A stretch of DNA of 64,000 nt from Myroides phaeus (GTDB lineage Bacteria > Bacteroidota > Bacteroidia > Flavobacteriales > Flavobacteriaceae), in assembly GCF_009799805.1 (NCBI RefSeq), contig NZ_CP047050.1, positions 2,370,001 through 2,434,000 of the forward strand. Reading direction: 5' to 3'. The number at the start of each line of letters is the position of its first letter. Positions within the stretch are counted from its first letter, which is position 1. Of this stretch, positions 8,939 through 18,341 are shown piece after piece. Under the pieces are notes generated by a model that was given only the letters and a program-made list of their open reading frames with translations, made no database searches and had not been told where the DNA came from. The position numbers and the translations under genes were made by a program.

Positions 8939-11125
8939 ATGTCAACATTTCGTTTTCGAGCAATTGAAAAAGCAGCTTCAAGAGAAACTGTACAGGTAGA
9001 AGAACTGGGTAGAAAATCATTAATTTTTGGCGATAATGTATTTAACGATAAGTCAATGCGTCAATTTCTTACGCCAGAAGCTTATCAAGCAGTTAAAAAC
9101 GCTCAATTAGGTATTAAGATTGACCGTAAACTTGCAGAATACATAGCATTAGGTATGAAAGAGTGGGCTCTGTCAAGAGGCGTTACTCATTATACACACT
9201 GGTTTCAACCATTGACCGGTACTACTGCAGAAAAGCACGATGCTTTCTTTGAAACACAATTCGATGGTGATCCATTAGAACAATTTAACGGTAGTCAGTT
9301 AGTTCAGCAAGAATCTGACGCGTCAAGTTTCCCTAACGGAGGAATCCGTAACACTTTTGAAGCAAGAGGTTATACTGCTTGGGATCCAACATCTCCAGCG
9401 TTTATCTTTAACTCAGCTTTGTGTATTCCAACTGTATTTATTTCTTATACAGGAGAGGCATTAGACAACAAAACACCTTTGTTAAAAGCAATTACTGCTA
9501 TTGATGACGCTGCAACTGAAGTGGCTAAATTATTTGACAAAAATGTACGTAAAGTAACTCCAACTTTAGGGTGGGAGCAAGAATATTTCTTAGTGGACTC
9601 CGCTTTGGCAGCATCTCGTCCTGATATTTTGACTACTGGTAGAACTTTATTAGGGCATACAGCAGCAAAAGGGCAACAATTAGATGACCACTATTTCGGT
9701 TCTATTCCTACACGTGTATTGAATTATATGCACGATTTAGAGAACCAATGTATTTTATTGGGTATTCCAGTAAAAACAAGACACAACGAGGTAGCACCAA
9801 ACCAATTTGAGTTAGCGCCAATCTTTGAAGAAACAAACTTAGCAGTGGACCACAACTCATTGTTAATGGATGTAATGAGAAAAGTGGCTGAAAGACACCA
9901 TTTTAAAGTGCTTTTCCACGAAAAACCATTTAAAGGTGTTAACGGATCAGGTAAACATAACAACTGGTCTTTGGCAACAGATACTGGGGTTAACTTATTA
10001 AGCCCAAGTAAAACACCAAAGAGCAACTTACAGTTTTTAACATTCTTTATCAATACAATTAAAGCTGTAAACGATAACGAAGAGTTATTAAGATCGTCAA
10101 TTGCATCTGCAAGTAATGATCACCGTTTAGGGGCAAATGAAGCACCACCAGCAATTGTATCTATCTTTATTGGACAACAATTGACTAAAGTGTTGAACGA
10201 GCTTAAAGATGTTACTGATGGTAAATTATCTCCAGAAGAGAAAACAGATTTAAAATTAAACGTAGTAGGAAAAATTCCAGATGTATTATTAGACAATACA
10301 GACCGTAACAGAACTTCTCCATTTGCGTTTACAGGAAATAAATTTGAGTTTAGAGCTGTTGGTTCTACAGCAAACTGTGCTGGACCGATGACTGTATTAA
10401 ACACAATTGTAGCTAAGCAGTTGAGAGACTTCAAAGCAGAGGTTGACAGCTTAATTGGAAACGATGGTTTAAAACGCGATGAGGCTATTTTCAACGTTTT
10501 ACGTGAGTATATCAAACAAAGTGAAAGAATTCTTTTTGAAGGAGATGGATACAGTGATGAATGGGAAAAAGAAGCTGAAGCAAGAGGATTGAGTAATAAT
10601 AAAAACACGCCAAGTGCTTTAAAAATTAAGAAAGACCCTAAGTCAATTGCACTATTTGAAGAAATGGGAGTAATGACAGGAGTAGAGATGGAAGCGAGAT
10701 ATGAAATTGAGTTGGAAGAATACGTTAAACGTATCCAAATCGAAGGACGTGTTTTAGGTGATATCGCTAAAAACCACGTGATTCCAACGGCGATTAAGTA
10801 TCAAAACTTAGTAATCGAAAACGTAAAAGGATTAAAAGAGATTTTTGGTGAGAATGATTTTGCATCTGTTGCGACAGAACAAATCCACATCATCAAAAAA
10901 ATATCACACCATATTGAGCAAATAAACGTGAAAGTAGTTGAAATGACTAATGAGCGTAAAAAAGCAAACAATATTGATGATATTGAATTACAAGCGGAAG
11001 TTTACTGTAACAATGTAAAACCTTATTTTGACGTAATTCGCTACCATAGCGATAAGTTAGAAATGATGGTTGACAATGAATTGTGGACTTTGACAAAGTA
11101 CAGAGAGTTACTTTTCACTAATTAG
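8939..11125 (+). CDS. glnN: Type III glutamine synthetase
   Basis: ATP-dependent synthesis of glutamine from glutamate and ammonium in the cytosol; main ammonium-assimilation enzyme in many Bacteroidota. The 728-residue length is typical of GSIII and far longer than GSI (about 450-470). GSIII hallmarks seen: the N-terminal GSIII region with THWFQPLTG, the catalytic core segments GWEQEYFLVD, VAPNQFELAP and the nucleotide-binding segment KGVNGSGKHNNWS, the flexible-loop equivalent near NRTSPFAFTGNKFEFRAVGS, and a helical C-terminal extension. It is a single gene with its own promoter region and terminator. The upstream repeats suggest nitrogen-dependent control, an inference. Confidence 0.96.
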   Translation: MSTFRFRAIEKAASRETVQVEELGRKSLIFGDNVFNDKSMRQFLTPEAYQAVKNAQLGIKIDRKLAEYIALGMKEWALSRGVTHYTHWFQPLTGTTAEKHDAFFETQFDGDPLEQFNGSQLVQQESDASSFPNGGIRNTFEARGYTAWDPTSPAFIFNSALCIPTVFISYTGEALDNKTPLLKAITAIDDAATEVAKLFDKNVRKVTPTLGWEQEYFLVDSALAASRPDILTTGRTLLGHTAAKGQQLDDHYFGSIPTRVLNYMHDLENQCILLGIPVKTRHNEVAPNQFELAPIFEETNLAVDHNSLLMDVMRKVAERHHFKVLFHEKPFKGVNGSGKHNNWSLATDTGVNLLSPSKTPKSNLQFLTFFINTIKAVNDNEELLRSSIASASNDHRLGANEAPPAIVSIFIGQQLTKVLNELKDVTDGKLSPEEKTDLKLNVVGKIPDVLLDNTDRNRTSPFAFTGNKFEFRAVGSTANCAGPMTVLNTIVAKQLRDFKAEVDSLIGNDGLKRDEAIFNVLREYIKQSERILFEGDGYSDEWEKEAEARGLSNNKNTPSALKIKKDPKSIALFEEMGVMTGVEMEARYEIELEEYVKRIQIEGRVLGDIAKNHVIPTAIKYQNLVIENVKGLKEIFGENDFASVATEQIHIIKKISHHIEQINVKVVEMTNERKKANNIDDIELQAEVYCNNVKPYFDVIRYHSDKLEMMVDNELWTLTKYRELLFTN

Positions 11126-11161
11126 GATACACACTATCACTATACAACACAGCACTTACTG

Positions 11162-11197
11162 AAAAAGGTCTTATCGTTTTGATAAGGCCTTTTTTAT
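11162..11197 (+). terminator. Intrinsic terminator after glnN
   Basis: Stem AAAAAGGTCTTATC / GATAAGGCCTTTTT with one G-U pair, then T residues. Confidence 0.85.
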
Positions 11198-11674
11198 TGG
11201 CCTAAATACACTTTATACAGAAGTTTAGGCTGTATAAGAAGAAGTTGTGTTTAATTGCAATAATATCAACCTATTGGTTTGAATAGCTAATCTGTTAGTT
11301 CTGTTACACTTCGTAGCCGATAGGAGGTAAGTAAGTAGGAGATAGTCTGTAAGCAGGGTGAACAGGCGAGGGTGTTGTAATTGGGCTTGATTTGTTTTGT
11401 ATAACAATGCTTGTTGTTCCTCATAGCAAACAAGGTGCTTTTTTATTTGTGTTTTGTAGGGACCAAGTTCGGGATTAGTCCCACACAAGTTCTGAAGACC
11501 TTCGGGAAAAGGGGGGGATTTCCGAGCAAATGTGGGACTTGTTTCGAACTTGTCTCGAACATGGTCTTATTGAAACTCGTATAAGTCCCGTGGTCGCTGG
11601 TTTTGAGGCGTATATAAAAAAGAGAGACCGTTACTATATAGCAACGGTCTCTCAAAAAAAAAGGAATATGAACT
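11198..11674. other. Noncoding region with GC-richer structured patch
   Basis: About 480 bp between convergent units. Open frames on both strands here are short, overlap each other, and use sequence that looks structured, so I do not call them genes. 11460-11600 is GC-richer than its surroundings, with an inverted repeat AGTCCCACA / TGTGGGACT (11477-11485 / 11531-11539). The right end is the RND-operon terminator. Confidence 0.5.
11614..11654 (-). terminator. Terminator of RND efflux operon
   Basis: Perfect 11-bp stem GAGAGACCGTT / AACGGTCTCTC (11622-11632 / 11643-11653). For minus-strand transcripts it is followed by a U run (A run on the plus strand just left of 11622). Confidence 0.85.
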
Positions 11675-14600
11675 TTATTTTTTCTCTTTGTCTTTATATG
11701 CCCAGTAGAAAACCTGTGGCAAGACAGTAAAGGATAATATCATACAAATAATCAATCCACCTACAATCATAATCGCTAAGGGTTTCTGAATTTCAGACCC
11801 CATACCATTTGACAATGCAGCCGGTAATAGTCCCATAGACCCCATTAGGGCAATCATAATAACAGGTCGAATTCTACTTTTAACCCCTTCGTGAATAGCA
11901 TCTTTCAGAGGCATTCTACTGCGTAGGTTTTCTCGCATTTCACCAATCAGTACAATACCATCAATTGTAGCTACACCGAATAAGATAATAAATCCGATAC
12001 CCGCAGAAATACCAAAGATAGTTCCAGTAGCCCAAAGTGATATAAATCCACCAATGAAAGCAAACGGAATTGTCAAGGCTGAAATAGCGGTATCTTTTAC
12101 ATTTCCGAAGTTAAAGTAAAGCAACACAAGAATTAAGATTAGCGATACAGGAACCACTAACATCAATTGGTTTGCAGCACGCTCTTTACTTTCAAATTCA
12201 CCAGCCCATTCCATTTTGTTAGCCGTAGGTAAGTGTACTTCTTTTTCAACTTTCGCTTTCGCTTCAGCAATTGTACTTCCTAAATCACGTCCCTCAATGC
12301 TAAACCCAACACCGATGTATCTGCTACTACCTTCTCTATAAATAAAAGCAGGACCAGTGTGGTAGTCAATAGTTGCAATCTCTTTTAGAGGTACTTGTTT
12401 TCCGTCTAATGTCGGAATCAAGATCTCTTCAATTTTCTCAGCAGAATCTCTATAGTCTTTTTCAAAACGCAAGACAACATCAAACATTCTTTCATTTTCA
12501 TAGAATGTTGTAGCTGCTTGTCCGCCAATTGTCATTGCAATTACCGCTTGAGCATCAGCAGTAGTAACCGCATATTTTGCCATCTTTTGGTCGTGTAGAG
12601 CAATGCGAAGTTCAGGTAATCCAATGTTTTTAAACACATTCAAATCTGTAATTCCGTCAACATCTTTAATGCTACTCGCCACTTGATTAGCATATTTTTC
12701 AAGCTCAAACAAATCGTCTCCGAATATTTTGATAACAAGTGAACTCTTAACACCCGCTACATACTCCTCAACGTTATCTTGGATTGGCTGACTAAACCCG
12801 AAGTTTACACCAGGGTATTTCTCTAAAGAAACACGTATTTCCTCTAATAATTCGTCTTTTGAAATATGGCGTTTCCACTCATCTTGCGGTTTAAGCTCTG
12901 TATGAAATTCAATATTAAAGAATCCAGTTGGATCCGTACCATCATTAGGACGACCAGTTTGCGTTAATACAAAATCAACTTCGTCATACTCGCGAATAAT
13001 CGCTTTCATTTCTTTTGTCAAGCGAACAGACTCGTCTAAGTTGATACTACTTGGTAATGTAGCACGGATATATAAAGCCCCTTCGTTTAGTTTAGGTAAG
13101 AATTCAGAACCGTAGTAATGGAATCTAACCCCACAAACAACAAGGATAACTGCGAAGATTGAAATCGTTAGTTTTTTGTGCATATAACTCCAATTGAACA
13201 TTCTGTAAATATTCTTTTTGAAGAATCTTGAAATAACGTTTTCGCGTTCGCGTATATTTTTAGTTAATAGCAATTTACACATCGCAGGCACATACGTTAA
13301 ACTCAAGATCAACGACCCTAATAAAGCATAACCTAATGTGAATGCAAGCGGTGAGAACATTTTACCTTCCACTTTTTGGAAAGAGAAGATAGGCATTAAG
13401 GCAACAATCAAAATAAGAAGCGCAAAGAAGATATATCCCGCTACGCTACTCGCACTTTTCTTAATAGTACCTAATTTAGACATACGATTAAAGCGTTGCA
13501 TCCCCACGGTTTCAGCACGTTTCTCGAGCCCCACAAACACGTGTTCTACAATCACCAGAGTTCCTTCTAATAGTAAACCAAAGTCTAAAGCCCCCATAGA
13601 AATAAGGTTGGCTGGAAGTCCTTGTATTTTAAGCATAACAATAGCAAATAAGAAAGCTAATGGGATAACAGAAGCAACAATAAACGTAGTTCTCCAATTG
13701 TATAAAAAGATAAATACAATAAGCGACACTAAGATAATTCCCTCTACAAGGTTTTTAGTTACCGTGTGAACCGTTGTATTTACTAAGTCAGTTCTATCAA
13801 CAATCGGAACAATCTCAACATTCTTAGGTAAGATACGCTCATTTAGGTCTGCTATTTTCTCTTTTAAACTCGCAATTACAGCACTTGGATTTTCTCCACG
13901 TAACATAACCACAATTCCCTGTACTACATCATCTTCATCTTGAAAACCAACTTGTCCTAAACGAGGTTTAGCTGCAATAGACACGTTAGCAACGTGTTTA
14001 ACTAAAATAGGAGTATTACCTTTTACCTCAATTAAGATATTCTCAATATCCTCTAAATTATCTAAAAGACCAACACCTCTAACAACATACGCTTGGTCTC
14101 CACGTTGAATAACATCACCACCTACGTTGATATTACTTTTTTCAACTGCTTCATAAACGTCTAAAGGCGACAAGTCATAATTCACTAACTCCGTAGGGTT
14201 AATCTGAATTTCATAGATTTTTTCTTCTCCACCAAAACTTACAACGTCAGCAATACCAGGTACTGAAAGAAGTTCTCTTTCAATTACCCAATCCTGAATA
14301 GCTGTAACTTCTTTGATAGGTAAATCACTTTTAATGATGTATCTAAAGATTTCCCCCGTAGCCCCAGACGGAGCTTCAATTTCAAAGTCGGCTCCCTCAG
14401 GTAAGTCAACACTTCCCATACGGTTAGACGCATATTGTTGCGCGTAGAAATCGTCAATCTCATCATTGAATAATACAGTAACCACAGACAAACCAAAAAG
14501 CGATATAGATCGAACCTCTGCTTTGTTAGGAATTGTATTCATTTCTTTAGAAATAGGTAGTGTAATAAACTTTTCTATTTCTTCTGCACTACGGCCAGGC

Positions 14601-14767
14601 CATTGGGTGATGATACGAGCTCTTGTATTCGTTACATCCGGAAAGGCTTCAATTGGCGTGTGTATATAACTATAGATTCCCCCAAACAGCAATAAGAGTA
14701 CTCCAAAAATTACAATGAATGTATTCTTAAGAGAGAAGGAAACTATTTTCTGTACAAATTTTTGCAT
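11675..14767 (-). CDS. CusA/CzcA-family heavy-metal efflux RND pump
   Basis: Inner-membrane proton-driven pump of a tripartite metal-export system, 1030 residues, the family's normal length. The N-terminal helix is followed by a periplasmic porter domain with family motifs (FPDVTNTRARI, WPGRSAEEIEKFITLPI, SFGGEEKIYEI). Two sets of membrane helices surround residues about 335-530 and 860-1025. TM4 carries LDFGLLLEG; the usual Asp after DFG is Glu here, so the metal specificity (Zn/Co/Cd or Cu/Ag) cannot be assigned. It is the last gene of a three-gene minus-strand operon, 20 bp after the adaptor gene. Start chosen at the first Met before the amphipathic helix. Confidence 0.93.
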   Translation of the reverse strand: MQKFVQKIVSFSLKNTFIVIFGVLLLLFGGIYSYIHTPIEAFPDVTNTRARIITQWPGRSAEEIEKFITLPISKEMNTIPNKAEVRSISLFGLSVVTVLFNDEIDDFYAQQYASNRMGSVDLPEGADFEIEAPSGATGEIFRYIIKSDLPIKEVTAIQDWVIERELLSVPGIADVVSFGGEEKIYEIQINPTELVNYDLSPLDVYEAVEKSNINVGGDVIQRGDQAYVVRGVGLLDNLEDIENILIEVKGNTPILVKHVANVSIAAKPRLGQVGFQDEDDVVQGIVVMLRGENPSAVIASLKEKIADLNERILPKNVEIVPIVDRTDLVNTTVHTVTKNLVEGIILVSLIVFIFLYNWRTTFIVASVIPLAFLFAIVMLKIQGLPANLISMGALDFGLLLEGTLVIVEHVFVGLEKRAETVGMQRFNRMSKLGTIKKSASSVAGYIFFALLILIVALMPIFSFQKVEGKMFSPLAFTLGYALLGSLILSLTYVPAMCKLLLTKNIRERENVISRFFKKNIYRMFNWSYMHKKLTISIFAVILVVCGVRFHYYGSEFLPKLNEGALYIRATLPSSINLDESVRLTKEMKAIIREYDEVDFVLTQTGRPNDGTDPTGFFNIEFHTELKPQDEWKRHISKDELLEEIRVSLEKYPGVNFGFSQPIQDNVEEYVAGVKSSLVIKIFGDDLFELEKYANQVASSIKDVDGITDLNVFKNIGLPELRIALHDQKMAKYAVTTADAQAVIAMTIGGQAATTFYENERMFDVVLRFEKDYRDSAEKIEEILIPTLDGKQVPLKEIATIDYHTGPAFIYREGSSRYIGVGFSIEGRDLGSTIAEAKAKVEKEVHLPTANKMEWAGEFESKERAANQLMLVVPVSLILILVLLYFNFGNVKDTAISALTIPFAFIGGFISLWATGTIFGISAGIGFIILFGVATIDGIVLIGEMRENLRSRMPLKDAIHEGVKSRIRPVIMIALMGSMGLLPAALSNGMGSEIQKPLAIMIVGGLIICMILSFTVLPQVFYWAYKDKEKK

Positions 14768-14787
14768 AATTAGCTAAGCTTTAGAGA

Positions 14788-15906
14788 TTATAAACTATTG
14801 TTTAATTGCTCATATAATAGTAACTCGTTTGTCGTTACTACTGTTTCATTTTCTTCAACACCCTCGCTGATATACGTATATAAGTTGTTTTTAGACGTAG
14901 GTGTTATCTTGCGAATCTCGTAGTTGCATTCATCCTTATAAACAACCACATAGTTTTGATTGTTGTCAAAAACAATAGCGTTATTAGGAACAGCAAGTGC
15001 TTGACCTTTGTCTGTTTTTAGTTGGATAATAATATCAGCCGCCATACCCGGTTTAAGTTTCATTTCTTTGTTTTCAAGTACGATACGCGCTTTTAATACA
15101 CGTTCTTCACTATCAAAAACTTGAGACATTTTAGATACCTTACCAGAGAAATATTCATCAGGGTAGGCAAGTGTTGAAACTTTTACCTCTAAATTAGGCT
15201 CAATGTGTCTCATATTAGTAGCATACACATTCGCCATTATCCAAACATCCTCTAAGTTGGCAATTGTAAACAAAGGTTCCTCGCCACCAGCAATAGGCAT
15301 TCCTGTTGCAATAGTCTTTGTAACAATGTATCCTGCTTGAGGGGCAACAACTTTGAATACGCCAGAGTGGTCAGCATTATTGAAAACAGCTAAATTATTC
15401 TTAGCAGAGTTTAATTTACTTTTCAATACATTAACATCCTCTTGTGCCTCAATTAGTTCTTTTTGAGAAGCAATTCCATCTTTAAACATAGACTCAACAG
15501 ATTGGAGTTCGCGTTGCGCTACTTTCAATTCCGCTTCAGTTGATTTTAGTTCGTCATAGAATTCGTTTAGATCCGTACTCTTTATCTCGGCTAACAATTG
15601 TCCTTTTTTCACATAATCACCTAAAGAGAAGTAAGTGTTTGTAACCACACCATCCACAAGGCTTGTAAAAGGAATTGTTTTATCTTGATTATAATCGACA
15701 TAACCATTTAAGGTTAAACTCTTTTCAATAGGTTTAAGTGTTACTTTTTCAAAAGTAAGTCCCTCCTTAATGCTTGCAGTGATGCAGTTAGAAGTACTTT
15801 CAGTCTGTTCAGCACTTTTAGTTTCTTTATTGCAACTCACAAGGAATGCACTAAAAAGGGCAGCAGTTAATAAGGTATATCTTGGCATAATTTTGATTGT
15901 TTTCAT
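14788..15906 (-). CDS. RND efflux periplasmic adaptor (membrane fusion protein), lipoprotein
   Basis: Links the RND pump to the outer-membrane channel. I start it at the ATG at 15906, one base after the stop of the preceding gene, because this gives a clean lipoprotein signal MKTIKIMPRYTLL..FLVSC; an in-frame start at 15930 would add eight poorly fitting residues. The order is typical of CusB/CzcB: N-terminal lipoyl half (VDYNQDKTIPFTSLVDGVV), a coiled-coil hairpin (about 105-165, rich in Glu/Lys/Leu), second lipoyl half (APQAGYIVTKTIATG), beta barrel and membrane-proximal domain. No His-rich metal-binding tail is seen. Its place between the outer-membrane factor and the pump supports the assignment. 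Confidence 0.92.
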   Translation of the reverse strand: MKTIKIMPRYTLLTAALFSAFLVSCNKETKSAEQTESTSNCITASIKEGLTFEKVTLKPIEKSLTLNGYVDYNQDKTIPFTSLVDGVVTNTYFSLGDYVKKGQLLAEIKSTDLNEFYDELKSTEAELKVAQRELQSVESMFKDGIASQKELIEAQEDVNVLKSKLNSAKNNLAVFNNADHSGVFKVVAPQAGYIVTKTIATGMPIAGGEEPLFTIANLEDVWIMANVYATNMRHIEPNLEVKVSTLAYPDEYFSGKVSKMSQVFDSEERVLKARIVLENKEMKLKPGMAADIIIQLKTDKGQALAVPNNAIVFDNNQNYVVVYKDECNYEIRKITPTSKNNLYTYISEGVEENETVVTTNELLLYEQLNNSL

Positions 15907-15907
15907 T

Positions 15908-17188
15908 TTATAATTCTTTTCCAATAGCAAACTGTAGTTTTTCGTAGTGATCCGTTAGGTCTTTTTTCGTTTCAAGTAATATTGTTTTGTTGTCGATATA
16001 CGCTTCCACAAAATCTAAATATTCAATTAAGCTCACATTTCTCTTTTGGAAGTTTTTATTGTAAGCCTCTAAAAGGTTGTCTAATTGCGATTCGTAATCA
16101 CTATCAATATCTTTATACAACTCATTGGCGTGGTAGTAATTTCTAAAAGCCTCAACAATGTCGTTCGCCAGTTCGTTCATCTTATTCTGCGTTTCTAACT
16201 TGGCAATTTCAATATCCAGTTTAGCCTCTTTAATATTTCCTTTATTTCTGTCGAAAATTGGTAAATCAAAAGAGATTCCGAAACCAACAAAATCAGTCAT
16301 AATACCCCCACCGCGGTCATAATCAACACCCAATGTGATATCAGGTACACGTTCTGCTTTTTCAATCTCAAGCTTTTTAAGCGATTGTTGTTCTAAGTTT
16401 TTGCTTAACAACGCATCAGGATGTTGCTCTTGAGCCGTAATAATCCAATTTTCTAATTCGATTTCCGAAAGCTCTTTTGCAGGAACCGAAAGAGGATCCG
16501 TAATGATAATATTAGTATATCGACCGATGTTGATGAAGTTCTTCAGGTCTTTCAATGCCTCCTCTAAGTCGTTATTAATAGACATCAGTTCCTTTTTGAA
16601 CTGAAGCTCAGCTGCTTTAAGACGGATGAATTCAGCCTGACTGATATTTCCGTGGTCCAATTGGTTCTTATAAGCAACGATCAGTGATTTTGTATTATCA
16701 ATTTGTTTTTCAAAGATCAACTTCTGTTGTTGAAGCACTTGAAGTTGTGAGAATGTATTTCTCAATTCAAGCTTAGCTGCTCTTAATACACTTTCGAACT
16801 CCTGAGTTTTTTCTTCAATAGTTAATTTTTGAAGCGCAATATTCTTACGGCGTTTACCCCCCGTTTGAATCAGTTGTTCTAAGTGTAAAGCAAACTGTTG
16901 CGTTTCCCCATAGTTTCCAAATAAGATAGGTTGTTCTTCTATATTTCTTGTTTTCCAAAGATTTACCTCTGCAATTTCAAAAGTAGGGTTTGGCCATAAT
17001 CTCGCTTGTAGGAGTTGTGCTTCAGCTTGAGAGATCTCCATTCTCTTAGCAAGTATATCTAAGTTTTGCTCTAAGAATAAAGCTTCAGCTTGCTCTTTAG
17101 AGAGCTGTAGTATAGTGTTATCAGTTTGTTGTCCGTAAGACATCGTTGAGATAACGCAGGTTAGTGTAAAAAAAATCTTCTTAAACAT
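15908..17188 (-). CDS. TolC/CzcC-family outer-membrane efflux protein
   Basis: Outer-membrane channel of the metal RND system, about 426 residues. I place the start at the ATG at 17188, giving the signal peptide MFKKIFFTLTCVISTMSYG. A TTG farther upstream (17212) lies inside the -7 promoter box and cannot be translated from that promoter. The two long-helix repeats of the OEP fold are evident (AEAQLLQARLWPNPTF and the later LQQQKLIFEKQIDNTKSL; second copy with PDITLGVDYDRGGG and RNYYHANELYKDID). It is the first gene of the operon, and the adaptor gene follows with a one-base gap. Confidence 0.92.
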   Translation of the reverse strand: MFKKIFFTLTCVISTMSYGQQTDNTILQLSKEQAEALFLEQNLDILAKRMEISQAEAQLLQARLWPNPTFEIAEVNLWKTRNIEEQPILFGNYGETQQFALHLEQLIQTGGKRRKNIALQKLTIEEKTQEFESVLRAAKLELRNTFSQLQVLQQQKLIFEKQIDNTKSLIVAYKNQLDHGNISQAEFIRLKAAELQFKKELMSINNDLEEALKDLKNFINIGRYTNIIITDPLSVPAKELSEIELENWIITAQEQHPDALLSKNLEQQSLKKLEIEKAERVPDITLGVDYDRGGGIMTDFVGFGISFDLPIFDRNKGNIKEAKLDIEIAKLETQNKMNELANDIVEAFRNYYHANELYKDIDSDYESQLDNLLEAYNKNFQKRNVSLIEYLDFVEAYIDNKTILLETKKDLTDHYEKLQFAIGKEL

Positions 17189-17209
17189 GGTTCTGACTAA
17201 TTTGAATGA

Positions 17210-17217
17210 CAAAATTA
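17210..17217 (-). promoter_or_regulatory. -7 box of RND efflux operon
   Basis: TAATTTTG on the minus strand matches TAnnTTTG, 22 bp before the ATG at 17188. No clear -33 element. Confidence 0.45.
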
Positions 17218-18341
17218 TTATCTGGTTGTTATAGGTTTATTTGAGTTTGATTAAATACAGATTAGAGCAAGATTAGAATTCGGTTAGAGAATTGTCAAGT
17301 GATGCTCATTGTTAAATAAAGCTACTACAATAATTAGATTAAATACTTTTTTTAAAATGTGTTAGTCAAGAAATATGCCAAATGGTGATTAATTTTTTGA
17401 TATTAAATGAGATTTTAATTGGATAATAAAAGAGGTATTTGTTTAGATAATGTTTAAAATTATTGAGAAGTAATATTTTATTAACAAAAAGGAAAGTTTG
17501 AAAATTGTATAAAATTATAAACGAAAGCATTAACATAATTTCCGTATGATTAAATAGGGGAGCTATTTATTTCAATTTTATAGGTATTACTCATTTTGAT
17601 TTCACTTTATAGAAGTCAAGAATAAAAAGTAACCGATTTTAGAAAGTTTAATACTGGAGGGTAGAACTTATAATTAGGGATAGAATTATTGTTTTTTTAA
17701 GGAGTAGTTTGCCTTGCTAATTTTTGGATTTAAACTCTCATTTTTTAGGAAAGAAATAGACTTTACGCTTTTTTGTTGTTTAATACACGAAAAGTAGAGT
17801 GACAGAAACAACTCAGAATAAGTGTTTTTTAGTTCTTTTTATTGTTAATTAAAAAAAATATGAGTAAAAAAATAGTGAAAGATAAGTCTTGTATGATATG
17901 GAGATATCAAATCTTCGATTATTGTACATTTTGACTATCGCAGATTGTAGAGATAATTTATTAAGTCGTTTTATGTTAGGGAAGTTGCTGTATTGATATG
18001 TGTTAAAAAAAACGGGAGTTCATTTGAGAATATCTTTGATTATTATTATAAAAACAGATGTTAGTAGTTGTTTTTAGGGTGATTTATTATTGAGTTTTTT
18101 ATAATTAAGCTATATGGTAATTGTTAAAATTTTGTATGGTCATTTAAAGGATTGTGTATTGGCAAGATAATTGATTTATGTGTATATAATTTATTATTGC
18201 GAACTTTTATTAGTAATAAGTGTTTAATTGTATAACTATTAAGGATTATTAGTATAGAAAGTTCGTTTTGTTAAATAATTAGGTAAGGATGTGTTTATCC
18301 TTAACGCAAACATATGTCTAAACAAAGTAAAACTATGAACT
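17218..18341. other. Long AT-rich noncoding region
   Basis: About 1.1 kb between the divergent RND operon and the CI/S24-like gene, the longest gene-free stretch here. No frame over 60 codons, no tRNA-like cloverleaf, no insertion-sequence ends seen. The only notable structure is the inverted repeat TAAGGAT/ATCCTTA (18284-18303) near the right end. It may be decayed sequence or hold unrecognised RNAs. Confidence 0.5.
18284..18303. promoter_or_regulatory. Inverted repeat, possible operator of the CI-like gene
   Basis: TAAGGAT (18284-18290), 6-nt spacer, ATCCTTA (18297-18303); a third TTAAGGAT half-site occurs at 18239-18246. It lies 39 bp upstream of the repressor-like gene, so autoregulation is plausible. 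Confidence 0.35.

Noticed and set aside
10120..10608. 162-codon frame antisense to glnN
   Set aside because: Shadow of the glutamine synthetase gene; codon pattern follows the sense gene.
11225..11730. Three open frames (87, 70 and 66 codons) on both strands
   Set aside because: They overlap each other, run through hairpins including the RND-operon terminator, and their translations have no protein-like hydrophobic or motif pattern.
13338..13769. 143-codon frame antisense to the RND pump gene
   Set aside because: Shadow of a well-supported gene on the opposite strand.
15907..15930. Upstream start for the RND adaptor (MLLEKNYK)
   Set aside because: Would overlap the preceding gene and bury the lipoprotein signal; ATG 15906 fits better.
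17860..17934. 24-codon frame in the 1.1-kb gap
   Set aside because: Too short, no supporting promoter or conserved pattern; the Lys-rich start is expected by chance in AT-rich DNA.
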